From positions 1 through 33,500 of the forward strand of contig JADDMT010000219.1 of assembly GCA_021401465.1 (NCBI GenBank): DNA of 33,500 bases, in the 5' to 3' direction. Shown one piece after another: positions 9,159 to 22,356 of the stretch. Source of the DNA: Teratosphaeria epicoccoides (lineage: Eukaryota; Ascomycota; Dothideomycetes; Mycosphaerellales; Teratosphaeriaceae). The position numbers were made by a program, and so were the translations under genes. A model generated the notes under the pieces. That model saw only the letters and a program-made list of their open reading frames with translations, did not search any database and was not told where the DNA came from. The first letter of the stretch is position 1. Each line of letters opens with the position of its first letter.

Positions 9159-9291
9159 ATAATAGGTTCTAGCTAAAGACTATAAGAACGCTCTAGAAGC
9201 TATTCGTGAATTCGAAGAGCGGAGGAGGCGTAAGCAGGGCTTAAGAAGGTCGATTCGTAGGAAGATAAGAGTTTTAGAGCAGAATTCTTAA
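9154..9291 (+). pseudogene. Copy A, end of chromodomain and pol stop
   Basis: After TACAC the sequence continues as the RIP-mutated equivalent of 6226-6358. It encodes VLAxDYKNALEAIREFEE and ends at TAA 9289-9291. Together with 1-984 it restores the order of the interrupted copy A. Confidence 0.88.
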
Positions 9292-9506
9292 CATGTGTAT
9301 ATAGCGCATAACGCGTAGAGTAATAACGAGAAGCAAACGCCCTACTCATATATCATTGATGCCTAAAGGCACACCTAGAATAAACCTAAGGAGAACAAGA
9401 GACATGCTTAGATTAGCTTCGTAGCTAATGCTTAGCGACTACTAGTTAGGGGCTTCCTAATTAAACCCGAAGCAGAAGAGTCTTTCTTGTTATAGTCCGC
9501 TAGGGA

Positions 9507-10928
9507 CTATCTACCTACATAGGGTCTACTAAACACCCTAAAGCGACTATGAGTAACAGGAGTAGTAACGCCACGAAGAGAGGCTAGCATCTTCTTCTTT
9601 AGTAGGTTGCGAGAGAGCTCGTCTCTAGAGCCTATAGTAGCTAGAGAGCTAGTAACATCCTTACCGCGCCTAGTCGTAACGACTACCTCATCCTTAGCAT
9701 TAGAAGGCGAAGATACTCGAGCGCGCTTGCGGCTGTCGCGCTCGGCCCTCGAGATCATATTACACTTCTTGACATGAGTGTTAACTACATTATCGGACTT
9801 AGTGTCCCCCTTAGGCGTAACTAGTACGGTAACACTACAGCGCGAAGGGATCACGTTAGGACCGAAGGTATCCTAGACGTCATTATCCTCCTCATCCTTA
9901 AAGATCTAGCCTAGAGGCTTGTACCTTAGCGTCTTAGCGGACGTAGTACGGGTTACAAGCAGGGAAGGTTCGGCTTCCTTGTCGCTAACCTCAATTTCGG
10001 CCCTAGCCTTCTTCTTCTTCTTAGATAGTAGCGTTAAGGCGGCGTAGGCGGTAGCGCTACAATATGTTAGCTATACGCACGTAATAGGATTTAAGTAAGT
10101 AACTTACGGCTTAGTCCTTAGGACCGGCTTAGAGGCATGCTGCCTCTTAGTACGGCGCTAGGGCGTAGCCTTAGCGGCAGGAACGGTGAATTGCTTGATA
10201 ACCTTCTTGCGGATCATCTGCGTCTTAAAGTTATCGTTAATAGAGGCAAGGGCCCCGAGTTGCTAACGCTAACAGCTAGTCGGATATTTCTCAACGCTAA
10301 CGTTAGCCTAGCGGAGAAAGTTAGCATTTATACTTAGAGGATACCTACACTATATACGTACTATGGCGAAGGTCTCGACCCTAATAGTTAGTACCTTCAA
10401 GATCTTCTAGACTAAGTCTACGATTAGACCTAGACAAACGTTTTTGCCTGTTAGCAGAGAGTCGAAGTAAACACCGCCATAAGAACAGTTAGCAGTTGCG
10501 GTAAAGCACAAGAGAGCGCTAAGCAGGTAGGCGAGTACCTCGTAGTACTTACCCTATAGCCTGTTTATAGTTAGAGTACCTTTAGCAACCCCCTTGTCGC
10601 GCGTACTCTAGAAGCCATCGATGTTATAGTAGAGCTAGTTGTACTCGCCATACACCTCTTCAGGGAGGTCTTGGCATTTTTGATGCTTGCTATTACAGTT
10701 GACACAATTATAGTAGACACTGCCCTCATCAAATCTGCTGACGTAGATCTTAGCTACGCTTTAGTTAGTACAAGTCACGCATACCTTGCAGGTAGGGGAC
10801 ACCTTACTAACACGCAGAGAGGAGATGTGTATAGCTTAGCTACTAAGGTTGTCAAGGCATTGTCGACATAAGCGACAATTGCGGGCAGAGCGAGTAGCGT
10901 TAAACTTAGTCTGTAGCATATAAGCTAT
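9507..10928 (-). pseudogene. Antisense Cys-rich gene of copy A
   Basis: This is collinear with the antisense gene of B and of identical length (1422 bp). It has many more RIP stops, and the ATG start has become ATA (10926-10928). The basic C-terminal part near 9507-9854 is the longest stop-free piece. Its TATA box is at 11084-11093. Confidence 0.72.
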
Positions 10929-11726
10929 TATTACTAAGATGAGTTAATTGATCTTGATTAATTGATTAAAGAAGAAGAAGCTCTAGTTTAGACCCGTAGA
11001 CATAGCAAGGCGCAAGCTAAGCGAAATAGGAGTAGAGGTCGATGTTAGTGTCTTAGAACAGGAAGTTCAGGAAAGCGACGAGGTTTTTATACCCTCTAAC
11101 AGCCCCCCTGTTGCCTACTGTAACCGTTAAGCTAGTAACTTAAACTACATGCGCAGAGTACCTGCCCCTAGTTAACTTACAAGGGGACCGGATAATATAA
11201 GAACAGATAACGCGGCTGTTACGCATATGCGCTAAATACACTCGTGCTAGCCTACTAGCATGAAAATGTAGCGAGACCTACGCTAGGAGCGCGCTCCTGC
11301 TGTTTCGAGTAGTACGCGTATAGCGTCCGCGTACTTTCCTACTACCCTAAGGTTCTATAACACGTTCTTCATGGTCACAACTAAATAGGGACAGCTAAGC
11401 TACTTGGCGAAGCTAGCGTGTATGCTTGCCCTATAATTTTAGAGATTAACTAAAGTACATACTTATGGTTTCCTAATATCTCGATCTGCATGTAAAGCAA
11501 AGGTGTTACAAAGCCGCCTAACATGTGACAGATTAAAACCCGCCCGAGTTAGTAGCCTCTGCCCTATACTCGCTACAAAGGTGTTAAGGTATACACATGA
11601 CATATGTTACGTAGGCTATCTACCTATTTACTCTTATATAGTGTAAGCGTGCTATATCCTGTACCCTAACTATTCTGTGTGTATTACTTAGTAAGGCTAG
11701 GGACATCCTCATAGGAGGAGGGGTAG
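10929..11726. other. Copy A: antisense-gene upstream region, palindrome and polypurine tract
   Basis: RIP-mutated equivalent of 7996-8793. It contains TTTTTATACC (11084-11093, minus-strand TATA), the palindrome AGGAGCGCGCTCCT (11285-11298) and AGGAGGAGGGGTAG before the LTR. No gene is seen. Confidence 0.6.
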
Positions 11727-12086
11727 TGATACAGTTGATACTAGGGGGCTATTAGAGCCGCATAGGTTCTAATGCCCGCCCTTAGCATGTAGTGACCCTG
11801 CTACATATAGCGAGGGGGTCCTTCGTATATACGTTAGCTTGTATGTTGTCTAAGTAGGATTAGTGGTTAACGTAGGACGCCCCTATGTCGCTAACCCTAT
11901 AGTACCCTTGCGGGGTTAGGCTTAGACATGCTTTCCCTAATTAAGAAGTGTCAGGGGTTATAAGCACCCTTAACGCTACCTCTGCAATAAGCAGAAAGTA
12001 GCGCTGTCTTATACCTACTAAAAGGTTAGATTACTCTGTCACACTACGAGATATTTCCATATTATATAGCATATATATCTATATCA
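11727..12086 (+). repeat. Family I LTR, 3' LTR of copy A
   Basis: A 360-bp LTR beginning TGATAC and ending TATATCA. It is more RIP-mutated than those of B. Its GGGGGCTATTAGAGCC segment matches C and D rather than B. Confidence 0.93.
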
Positions 12087-12232
12087 TATATAGTTATTAG
12101 TTTTGTAAAAAAAACCTCTAATAGTAAAAATATTCTTAACATGTAAATACATAATACTATAGTTAAGGAAGAACCTATCTAATTTCTTGAAAGAGTTTAT
12201 AAAATACAAGAGGAAAACTTAACTATAGATAG
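12087..12232. other. 146-bp AT-rich spacer at the centre of the inverted repeat
   Basis: This is single-copy within the window, AT-rich, and contains an A8 run. No ORF or known element is recognised. It separates the outward 3' ends of copies A (+) and D (-). Confidence 0.6.
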
Positions 12233-12592
12233 CAATATAGATGTATATACTATATGATATGAAAATATCTCGTAGTATGACAGAGTAATCCGACCTTTTA
12301 GTAGGTACAAGACAGCGCTGCTTTCTGCTTATTGCAGAGGTAGCGCTAGAGGTACTTATAACCCCTGACGCCCCTTAATTAGGGAAAGCATGTCTAAGCC
12401 TAACCCCGTAGGAGTACTGTAGGGTTAGCGACATAGGGGCATCCTATGTCAACTATTAATCCTACTTAGACGACATACAAGCTAACGTATGTACAAAGGA
12501 CCCCCTTACTATGTATAGCAGGGTCACTACATGCTAAGGGCAGGCATCGGAACCTATGCGGCTCTAATAGCCCCCTAGTATTAACTGTATTA
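12233..12592 (-). repeat. Family I LTR, 3' LTR of copy D
   Basis: The inverted 360-bp LTR is followed (to the right) by the complement of the polypurine tract. Its outer terminus reads TTG instead of TCA on the minus strand. Confidence 0.9.
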
Positions 12593-13396
12593 CTACCCCT
12601 CATCCTATGAGGATGTCCCTAGCCTTACTAAGTAATACATATAGAACGTATAGGGTACGGGATATAGCACGCTTACACCGCGTAAGAGTAAATAGGTAGA
12701 TAGCCTACATAACATGTGTCATGTATATATCTTAGTATATTCGTAGCAAATGTAGGACAGAGGTTACTAACTTAGGCGGGTTTTTAATCTGTTACATGTT
12801 AGGCGGCTTTGTAACACCTTTGCTTTACATGCAGATCAAGATATCAGGAAACTACAAGTACGTACCTCTTAGCTAATCTTTGAAATTATAGGGCAAGTAT
12901 ACGCGCTAGCTTCGCCAAGTAGCTTAGCTGTCCCTATTTAGTTGTGACTATGAAGAATGTGTCATAGAACCTCAGGGCTAGTAGGAATATGTGTAGGTAC
13001 TCTACGCATACTACTTAAAATGGCAGGAGCGCGCTCCTAGCGCGGGTCTTGTCACATTTTCATGCTAGTAGACTATTACGAGTATAGTTAGCGCATATGC
13101 GTGACAGCTACGTTATCTGTTCTTACATTATTTAGTCCCTATGTATGTTAACTAAAGGTAGGTACTCTGCGTATATAGTTTGAGTTACTAGCTTAACGGT
13201 TATAGTAGGTAATAGGGAGGCTACTAGAGAGTATAAAAACCTTGCTGCTTTCCTAAACTTCCTGTTCTAAAACACTAACATTAACTCTACTTCTACTTTG
13301 CTTAGCCTGCGCTTCGCTATGTCTGCTTGCCTAACCTAGAGCTTCTTCTTCTTTAATTAATCAATCAAGATTAATTAACTACCTATGTTAGTAATA
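12593..13396. other. Copy D: upstream region of the antisense gene
   Basis: Inverted equivalent of 7996-8793. It holds the complement of the polypurine tract, the palindrome (13025-13038) and a plus-strand TATA box GTATAAAAAC (13231-13240). No gene is seen. Confidence 0.6.
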
Positions 13397-14196
13397 ATGG
13401 CTTGTATGCTACAGACTAAGTTTGACGCTACTCGCTCTGCCTACGACTGTTACTCGTGTTAACGATGCCTTAACAACCTTAGTAGCTAGGCTATATACAT
13501 CTCTCCTCTACATGTTAGTAACACGTCACCTACCTGCAAGGTATGCGTGACCTGTACTAACTAAAGCGTAGCTAAGATTTACGTTAGCGGATTTAATAAG
13601 GGTAGTGTCTACTACAACTATGTTAATTATAATGGCAAGTATCAAAAATGCCAAGACCTCCCTAAAGAGGTATATAGCGAGTACAATTAGCTCTGCTATA
13701 ACATCGATGACTTCTAGAGTACGCGTAACAAGGGGATTGCTAAAGGTACTCTGACTATAAACAGGCTACAGGCTAAGTACTACAAGGCACTCGCCTACCT
13801 ACTTGGCGCCCTCTCGTGCTTTACTATAACTGCGAACTACTTATATAGTAGTGTTTGCTTTAATTCTCTACTAACAGGCGAAAACATTTGCCTAGGTCTA
13901 ATTGTAGACTTAGTCTAGAAGATCTTGAAGGTGCTAACTATTAGGGTCAAGACCTTCGCTATAGTATGCATATAGTGCGGATGCCCTCTAAGAATAAATG
14001 CTAATCTCCGCTAGGCTAACGTTAGTGTCGACAATTATCTGACTAGCCACTAGTGTTAACAACTTAGGGCCCTTGCCTCTATCGCTAATGACTTCAAGAC
14101 ACAGATGATCCGCAAGAAGGTCATTAAGCAATTTAAGGCTACGCCCTAGCGTCGTACCGCGAGGCAGCCTGCCTCTAAGTCGGTCTAGAGGACCTA
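13397..14196 (+). pseudogene. Antisense Cys-rich gene of copy D, truncated at its 3' end
   Basis: It starts at a preserved ATG (13397) and follows the frame of the other copies for about 266 codons. It then ends abruptly at the terminus of the LTR of copy C, so the basic C-terminal region is lost. Cys pairs DCYSC, RC and VCVTC can be read between RIP stops. The gene is on the plus strand because copy D is inverted. The missing rest of D is not found beyond copy C. Confidence 0.7.
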
Positions 14197-14556
14197 TGAT
14201 ATAGATATATATGCTATATAATATGAAAATATCTCGTAGTATGACAGAGTAATCTGACCTTTTAATAGGTACAAGATATTACTGCTTTCTGCTTATTGCA
14301 GAGGTAGCGCTAAGGGTGCTTATAACCCCTGACGCCCCTTAATTAGGGAAAGCATGTCCGAGCCTAACCCCGTAGGGGTACCGTAGGGTTAGCGACATAG
14401 GGGCATCCTACGTTAACTATTAATCCTACTTAGACAACATACAAGCTAACGTATGTACGAAGGACCCCCTTACTATGTGTAGCAGGGTCACTACATGCTA
14501 AGGGCAGGTATTAGAACCTATGCGGCTCTAATAGCCCCCTAGTATTAACCGTATTA
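14197..14556 (-). repeat. Family I LTR, 3' LTR of copy C
   Basis: Inverted 360-bp LTR with an intact TG...CA terminus at 14197. The five bases outside (14192-14196, ACCTA) do not match those outside the other LTR of C (22357-22361, ATATA). Confidence 0.92.
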
Positions 14557-15345
14557 CTGCCCCTCCTCCTATGAGGATGTCCCTAGCCTTAACGAGTAAT
14601 ACGCGCGGAATATATAGGATATAGGATATAGCACGCTTACACCGCGCAAGAGTAAATAGGTAGATAGCCTACGTAACATGTGTCATGTACATACCTTAAT
14701 ACCTTCGTAACGAGTATAGGGTGGAGGCTGCTAACTCAGGCGGGTTTTAATCTGTTACATGTTAGGCGGCTTCGCGACACCTTCGCTTTACATGCAGATC
14801 GAGATATCAGGAAACCACAAGTATGTACTTCAGTTAATCTTTGAAATTATAGGGCGAGCATGCGCGCTAGCCTTACTAAGTAGCTTGGCTGTCCCTATTT
14901 AGTCATGACTGTAAAGAACATGTTATAGAACCTTAGGGGTAGTAGGAATATGCGCGGACACTCTATGCGTACCGCTTAAAACAGCAGGAGCGTGCTCCTA
15001 GTACAGGTCTAGCTACATTTTCATGCTAGTAGACTAGCATAAGTATAGTTAGCGTACATACATGACAGCCGCGTTATCTGTTCTTACATTATTCGGTCCC
15101 CTTGTAAGTTAACTAAAGGCAGGTACTCTACGCATGTAGTTTAAGTTACTAGCTTAACGGTTGCGGTAGGTAACAGGGGGGCTATTAGAGGGTATAAAAA
15201 CCTCTTCGCTTTCCTAAACTTCCTGTTCTAATTAACCTCCGCTTCTATTTCGCTTAGCCTGTACCTCGCCATGTCTGCAGGTCTAAACCGGAGCTTCTTC
15301 TTCTTCAATCAATTAATTAAGATTAATCAACTCATCTTAGCAATA
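14557..15345. other. Copy C: upstream region of the antisense gene
   Basis: Contains the complement of the polypurine tract (14557-14571), the palindrome with one change (14986-14999) and the plus-strand TATA box GGTATAAAAA (15191-15200). No gene is recognised. Confidence 0.6.
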
Positions 15346-16767
15346 ATAGCTTATATGCTATAGACTAATTTCGACGCTACTCGCCCTGCCTGCGATTGTC
15401 GCTCGTGTCGACAATGCCTTGATAACCTTAGCAGCTAAGCTACATACATCTCTCCTCCGCGTGTTAGTAAGGCGTCCCCTACCCGCGAGGTAAGCGTGGC
15501 TTATACTAACCGAAGCGTAGCTAAGATCTACATCAGCGGATTTGATAAGAGTAGTGTCTACCGCAATTATGTTAACTGTAATAGCAAGCATCAAAAATGC
15601 TAAGACCTCCCTAAAGAGGTATATAGCGAGTATAACTAGCTCTGCTATAACATCGATGATTTCTAGAGTACGCGCGACAAGAGGGTTACTAAAGGTACTC
15701 TGACTATAAACAGGCTACAGGCTAAGTACCGCGAGGTACTCGCCTACCTGCTTAGCGCCCTCTTGTGCTTTACCGTGACTACTAACTGTTCTTATGGCGG
15801 TGTTTACTTCGACTCTCTGCTAACAGGCAAAAACGTTTGTCTAGGTCTAATCGTAGACTTAGTCTAGAAGATCTTGAAGGTACTAACTATTAGGGTTAAG
15901 ACCTTCGCCATAGTATGCATATAGTACAGGTACCCTCTAAGTATGAATGCTGACTTTCTCTGCTAGGCTAACGTTAGCGTCGAGAAATATCTGACTAGTT
16001 GTCAGCATTAGCAACTCAGGGCCCTTGCTTCTATTAACAATGACTTCGAGACATAGATAATCTACAAGAAGGTTATCAAGCAATTCGCTGTCCCTGCCGC
16101 TAAGGCTACACCCTAGCGCCGTACTAAGAGGCAGCCTGCCTCTAAGCTAGTCTTAAGGACTAAGCCGTAAGTTACTTACTTGAATCCTGTCGCGTGCGTA
16201 TAGCTAACACATTATAGCGCTGCCGCCTACGCCGCCTCGACGCTACTATCTAAGAAGAAGAAGAAGGCCAGGGCTAAAATTAAGGTTAGCGACAAGGAAG
16301 CCGAACCTTCCCTGCTTGCGATCCGCACTACGCCTGCTAAGACACTAAGGCACAAGCCTCTAGGCCAGATCTTTAAGGATGAGGAGGATGACGACGTCTA
16401 GGATACCTTTAGTCCTAACGTGATTCCTTCGCGCTATAGTGTTACCGCACTAGTTACGCCTAAGGGAGATACTAAGTCTAATGATGTAGTCGACACTTAT
16501 GTCAAGAAGTGCAAGATAATCTCAAGGGCCGAGTGCGACAGCCGCAAGCGCGCCCAAGTCTCTTTGCCTTCTAATGCTAAGGATGAGGTAGTTGTTATGA
16601 CTAGGCGTAGTAAGGATGTCGCTAGCTCTCTAGCTACTATAGGCTCTAAAGACGAGCTCCCTTGTAACCTACTAAAGAAGAAGATGCTAGCGTCTCTTCG
16701 TGACGTTACTACTCCTGTTACTCCTAGTCGCTTTAGGGTGTTTAGTAGACCCCGTGCGAGTAGGTAG
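15346..16767 (+). pseudogene. Antisense Cys-rich gene of copy C
   Basis: The frame of 1422 bp has the same length as in A and B. The start ATG has become ATA. It preserves the fullest N-terminal cysteine cluster, CDCRSCRQC, and the C-terminal basic regions (KKKKKARAK; VKKCK; DSRKRAQ). Stops are RIP-type. The longest open piece is the last 115 codons (16420-16767). Confidence 0.72.
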
Positions 16768-16982
16768 TCCCTAGCGGACCGTAACAAGAAAGACTCTTCT
16801 GCTTCGGGTTTAGTTAGGAAGCCTTTAACTAGTAGTTGCTAAGCATTAGCTACGAAGCTAATCTAAGCATGTCTCTTGTTCTCCTTAGGTGTATTCTAGG
16901 TATGCCTTTAGGCATCAACGATGTATAAGTAGGGCGTTTGCTTCTCGTTGTTACTTCGCGCGTTATACACTACATATACATG
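16768..16982. other. Intergenic stretch between antisense gene and pol end (copy C)
   Basis: Inverted equivalent of 6359-6573; no ORF or site is recognised. Confidence 0.4.
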
Positions 16983-19900
16983 TTAAGAATTCTGCTCCGA
17001 AACTCTTATCTTCCTACGAATCGACCTTCTTAAGCCCTGCTTATGCCTCCTCTACTCTTCGAATTCACGAATAGCTTCCGGACTGTTCTTCTAGTCTTCG
17101 GCTAGAACCTATTATGTGTACTTAGGTAGGTATCCTCTCTACTTTACTAGATAGTACGTTGCGCCTTTACGCCGCATACTATGCTTAATACCCTTGACTT
17201 CCTACTCTTTGTTCTCTTCTGCTACTAGCATCGGGTCCGTAGGCTCTTCGCTCTTGCGCTATACCTATAGTTCGAGTAGAGATACGTAGAAGACGTCATG
17301 CACATAATACGACGATAGTAGCGATAGCTAGTACGCCTACAAGCCTATTATGTCGCATATCTAGAAGGGTCTGACAAACCTTAGCGTCATCTTCTTGCTT
17401 AGAAGTTTTAGCTTAAGATTCTTTGTTAACAGGAACACCTTCGTACTAACTGCGTACTACATCGGTTTAGCATAGGCGTTATTATGTTAAATCTGGGATT
17501 CTAAGGCCTTTTTCTAGTATTCTATTAGTACTGAATGTACCTTGTGTATACGCCGCGCTAATTCCGTAGCGGCTAGCACCCTCTCCTTAGAAGACTCGTC
17601 CTAAGGCAGTTCTAGTTGTATTTCTAGATCGAAGCTATAAAGAATCTAAAATAGCGACATGTGCATAGTAGCATACATGCTGTTATTAACTGCAAATTCC
17701 GCTATAGGAATTACGTCAGCCTAGGCATCCTGCTTCTTAGCATAGTAGCACTAAAGGCACTACTTAAGAGTCTAGTTCATACGTTTAGTCTAACTATTAG
17801 TCTGTAGATAGAATGCTATACTTAGGTAGTACTTAACACGTACCTTAAACATAAATTCTTGCTAGTATTTACTAGTAAAGACAGAACCTCCATCTAATAG
17901 GATACTTCGGGGGACACTAAAGCGCTATATGACTTTGTCGCAAAGTAGTCGCGCAAGCTTGCTACTTATGCACTTTTTTGTACATAAGATGAAGACATTT
18001 ATCTTCGAGTATTAGTCAACTACTACAAGGACAGTATTAACTACATTGCCTCTCTACTTTGCTAGTAGCAAATTAGTAATAAAATCTATAGTTAAGTCTT
18101 GCTATAGTCTTTCTAGTAGTAGGAGCGCCTAAGTATCGCCATAGGGGCAATAGCGCCGAGATTTGCTAATCTAGCATGTCTAGCAGGATTTGACATAGTT
18201 AGAGACATCCTGTTCTAGCGTTAGCTACTAGTATTTACGTCTAAGAAGCGCGTTTGTCTTCTCTGCGCCAAAATGGCCCGCAAGTTTATTGTCATGATGA
18301 ATATAGAGGAGCTACAAACAGAGTATGTAGTTAGTAGGTACATAGAGCCTATTATCAAAGTACTACAAGTTGCCTGACTTAGTCTAGTACTTCGGACTAC
18401 CTGTAGTGTCCTAGAGGGCTACACCCTTATTAATTAACTGTAGTTCTCGCTCTTGTAACTACTAAATAAGTCTCGAGACTTCTTTAAAGGGTTCTTTAGA
18501 CATTGCATGTTTACTACATGTAAGCTAGTTAACTACTACACGGATTAAGTTAGACATAGTCGCTATAACCGCTAGGTAGGAGGGTTCGTCGCTAGCGGAG
18601 GCTGTGAGGCCCCATTAGACCTACAGTCGACCTATAAGAGGAGCTAACGACAGATCGCTACCCTAAACTACAAGCTTCGTTTATAGCGTAGGGAGAAGCT
18701 GTTAGTTACCCTACTCCCTAGTATCCTAGTCTAGTTGTCGCGAAGGACTATTAGCTAGATTCGTCTTTCTAGAATAATGCTAGATAACAAAGTCAAAGCT
18801 AGTAAGGAAAGTCACCTACCCTGCTTGCTAACTACTTAGCTACTTTACGCCCATGAAGCCGCAAAGGTTGTTATAGTTAGTAAGTACCTTAATAGGGTAC
18901 GCTGCGCCTTCGAGGTAGTGTTAGTACTCCTTGACGCTGTTAATAATAGCTAAAAGCTCTTAGTCGTAAGTCTCGTAGTTAAGCTTAGCGCCCTGCATCT
19001 TCCGCGACTAGAAGGCAATTAGGTACTATTACGCACTACCTTTATGCGACTAGAGCTACGATATAATTACGGCTATTACGAATTTTGAAGCATTAGTCTC
19101 TATTTAGATCTTCGTAGTAGGGTCAAAGTGCTAAAGTATAGGCGTAGTTTGAAAAGCTGCTTTAAGTTCAGAGAAAGCCTTGCTCTAAGCCTCCTCCTAA
19201 GGCACTATCCCTAGCTTTTTTCCTCGAATCGCGCCCTTTGCGAGGGCCGTAAGGGGAGCCACGATCTTCGAGTAGGATCGTATGAATCTGCAATAGAAGT
19301 CAGTAAATCCTAGGAACACCTGCACTTCTTAGAGGGTAGTTAGCTATAGCTACTCCGCGATTACAGATACCCTTTAGTTATCTATGATGACTCCTCTGGC
19401 GGAGACGATGTATCCAAGAAACTTAATCCTATCCGTTAGGAATGAGCACTTCTTAAGGTTCACATATAGAGCGAACTTGTAGAGCCGTTTAAGTACTATC
19501 CTTAGATGCCGAATATGCTCCTCCTTCGAGTTAGAGTAGACTAGTATATCGTCTAAATATACTACGTAGCAGGTGTTAACGAGGCTAGCTTAGGCCTAAT
19601 TAATATACGCTTAGAACGTTGCTAGTACGTTAGTCAAGCTAAATAGCATTATTGTATACTCGAAGTGTCTATACTACATTTAGAATGTAGTCTTCTACTT
19701 GTCGCCCTTTCGGATTAGTATCTAGTAGTAGGCGTCCTTCAAGTCAATAGACAAGAAGATGGCGGCGCGACTAAGGCGGTCAAGCGTCTCGCTAATAAGT
19801 AGTAGGGGGCAGTAGTTCTTCTAGGTTACTACGTTAAGGCCCCTATAGTTAACGTATAGGCGGAGTGTGTTATCCTTCTTTAGGACGAACATAACTAACA

Positions 19901-21947
19901 CTCTAGCCTCGCTGTCGCTTCGTCAGATCTACGCGTTTTTTTGCGCCTTGTAGAGGTAGTCTCGAAGTGTTTCGAGCTACAATTCTGACATAGGGTATAG
20001 AGGTTAATGCGGAGGATTGTAACCCCCCTTAAGGTTAATCGTATGTTCCGCGTCTAGGGCCTGGGCATAGGCCGTAGCCTCTACGTCGAAAATATCGGCG
20101 TATTCCTCTAACTTAAGCAGAAGGGTAACGTCTTCCTTAATGTTCTATATGCGGACTACATACACGCATTAGACCTTCTTCATGTCCTTATAGAAGCTAT
20201 GTATGTCACGTATCTGTACTACAGGAACTTCGCCTATAGAGCCATAGAACTAATTGTTAGTAGCTATATCAACAACGGCTCCCTACTTGTAGCGCTAAGG
20301 GCGGCCAAGTAGGAGCTCCTTATTAGGGACGTCTTTAGCGTAGAAGACTTCATTAGTCTCGCGCACTTCTCCTGAGGAGTCCGCGAGTTAGAGGCGCATG
20401 TTATACGCGCCTCGAGCCGCTACGCCTTCGCCTTAAAAGGACTTCATAGTAGGTAGTAGGGCTCCTAGGATCGGCTTTAAACCAAGCTGTATAATTACCT
20501 ACTAGGGTCTCACGTTAACCTCCGCAAGGTCGTCTAACATATAGTCTACTAGCTTAAGCAAGCCATTAACTTAGACTATACTAGATAGGCGCCAGGCAGG
20601 CCACGAGTCTACACTATTAGTAACAGATAGCTTAGATACCCATAGTAGCTATTTGGTTGTCTTGGGCTTGTCCTTCTTTTGCCTCCCCTCTAGGGAGGTT
20701 TTAGACACCTTGCTTACCTTCTTCCTATCATTTTGTTTAGGACAGCAAGCCGCCTAGTAGTCTCTCGCTCTACAGATGTAGTAGCTACTCGGAGGCTTCT
20801 CGCTACTGTCTTTTAGCTCGGAGGGCTTGCTCCTCTAGAATGAACTACCGCGTTAGACGTAACCCCTAGAGCGCTTGTAATAGCGGCCCTTTAGTAGGTC
20901 CTTAGGGCTTAGACGCTTATTGTCCTTGCTACCCGATTTTCCATTTCGCTTCAAGGTGATCTCTATACGTGTCGCAAGGGACACGAGGTCTTGCCGAGTT
21001 GTCGGAAGTTCATGAAAAGTCATGATTGTGTTCTGAAGATTGTCATTAAGTTTGACAAGCAAGTGCTGCATGCGTTACGTCTTAGTATAGGGTAGCATCT
21101 ATCTCTCGAGCGTAGCGAGGTAGGTAGCGAAGCTAGAGGTTGTTTGTCCCTTCCCCTGCTTAGCCTTCTCATACTCGACAGACATAGTAAGGGCGCGATT
21201 CCCTAGATCCTTGACCTAGTTAACATAGAACTAGCAAAAGTCTGCCTATGTATACGTTCTATTATAGACCTACATAAGGTCATACTACTTATGCTAATTA
21301 TTACAAGGTTCCTTATCCTCTTTAAGCTATATCATACTAAAGGCGACTCGTTTACCCTCTGTAGAATATCCGCGTAGGTTAAGCACGAAAACTGCCTTAC
21401 ATGCCTACAAGAAAGTTCGAGCCTCCTTTAAGGTGTCTCCCTTAAACGGTTTCGGGTTGCATGCGTTACGACTACCTCCTAGTTAGCCTACTATGGCCCC
21501 AAATTTAGGCACTAGATTTGCAGGCATACGCGGAGGGTCTACGCCTGCTAGTAAGTTGTCTTTACGGGTCCCTAGCGTGAAATCTCGCTAGATTTCTTCG
21601 TCCGCTAGTTTATTAGTACTACTTATAGCGACGTCTTCGTCGTCCTCGCTGTTGTCGCTGCTAGAAGCGGTGTGGCTCTAGCTCTAGTTCGCAAGGCAGT
21701 TCGCGACCTAATCGACAATCATGGCTACGAGAGCTAGGTTAATAGTCAGGGTTAGCTGCGGTCCCTATGTAGGGGGTCTATTACCTTGTCTGCTACGTAA
21801 TTAGCCTCTAGCGGAACCGTCGCTTAATGCAGTGTCGCTTGTAGGGGGTACTTCTATAGGCTAGTTACTTAGGCTAGCTTCACTATCGCGGGCGCTTAGG
21901 ATAGCACTTGCTACATGTTAGTTGCGAGTTCGTAGTGCTCTAGACAT
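16983..21947 (-). pseudogene. gag-pol: Family I copy C gag-pol, heavily RIP-mutated
   Basis: On the minus strand ATG 21947 to TAA 16983 spans 4965 bp, exactly the length in B, with the same domain order. Chromodomain is near 17030-17160, integrase 17400-18330, RNase H near 19090, RT around 19540-20100, zinc knuckle near 20740-20790 and gag to 21947. It has far more stops than B. RNase H ETNAS, the knuckle Tyr and the integrase Lys are shared with B. The protease site again reads LDDLAE. The equal length with only substitutions shows decay by point mutation rather than indels. Confidence 0.9.
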
Positions 21948-21996
21948 ATTGTAGTATTCTCTACTAGACTGTAAAGCAGGGGGGAGAAAGCAGAAC
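21948..21996 (-). other. 5' leader of copy C with probable self-primer binding site
   Basis: The 49-bp leader is the same length as in B. AGAAAGCAG (21986-21994, read on plus) equals the predicted transcript start sequence in the LTR, so on the minus strand the primer site CTGCTTTCT can pair with it. Confidence 0.45.
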
Positions 21997-22356
21997 TAAT
22001 ATAGATATATATGCTATATGATATAGAAATATCTCGTAGTATGACAGAGTAATCTGACCTTTTAGTAGGTACAAGACAGCGCTGCTTTCTGCTTATCGCA
22101 GAGGTAGCGTTAAGGGTGCTTATAACCCCTAACGCTCCTTAATTAGGGAAAGCATGTCCGAGCCTAACCCCGCAGGGGTACCGTATAGTTAGCGACGTAG
22201 GGGCGTCCTATTTCAACTACTAATCCTACTTAGACGACATATGCGCTAACGTATGTACGAAGGACCCTCTCGCTATATGTAGCAGGGTCACTACATGCTA
22301 AGGGGGGGCATCAGAACCCATGCGGCTCTAATGGCCCCCTAGTATTAACCGTATTA
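21997..22356 (-). repeat. Family I LTR, 5' LTR of copy C
   Basis: Inverted 360-bp LTR, outer end GTATTA at 22351-22356 (TGATAC with one RIP change). The sequence beyond it is not family I. Confidence 0.92.

Noticed and set aside
12087..12232. Spacer considered as a centromere core or replication origin
   Set aside because: AT-richness alone in 146 bp is no support; nothing else distinguishes it.
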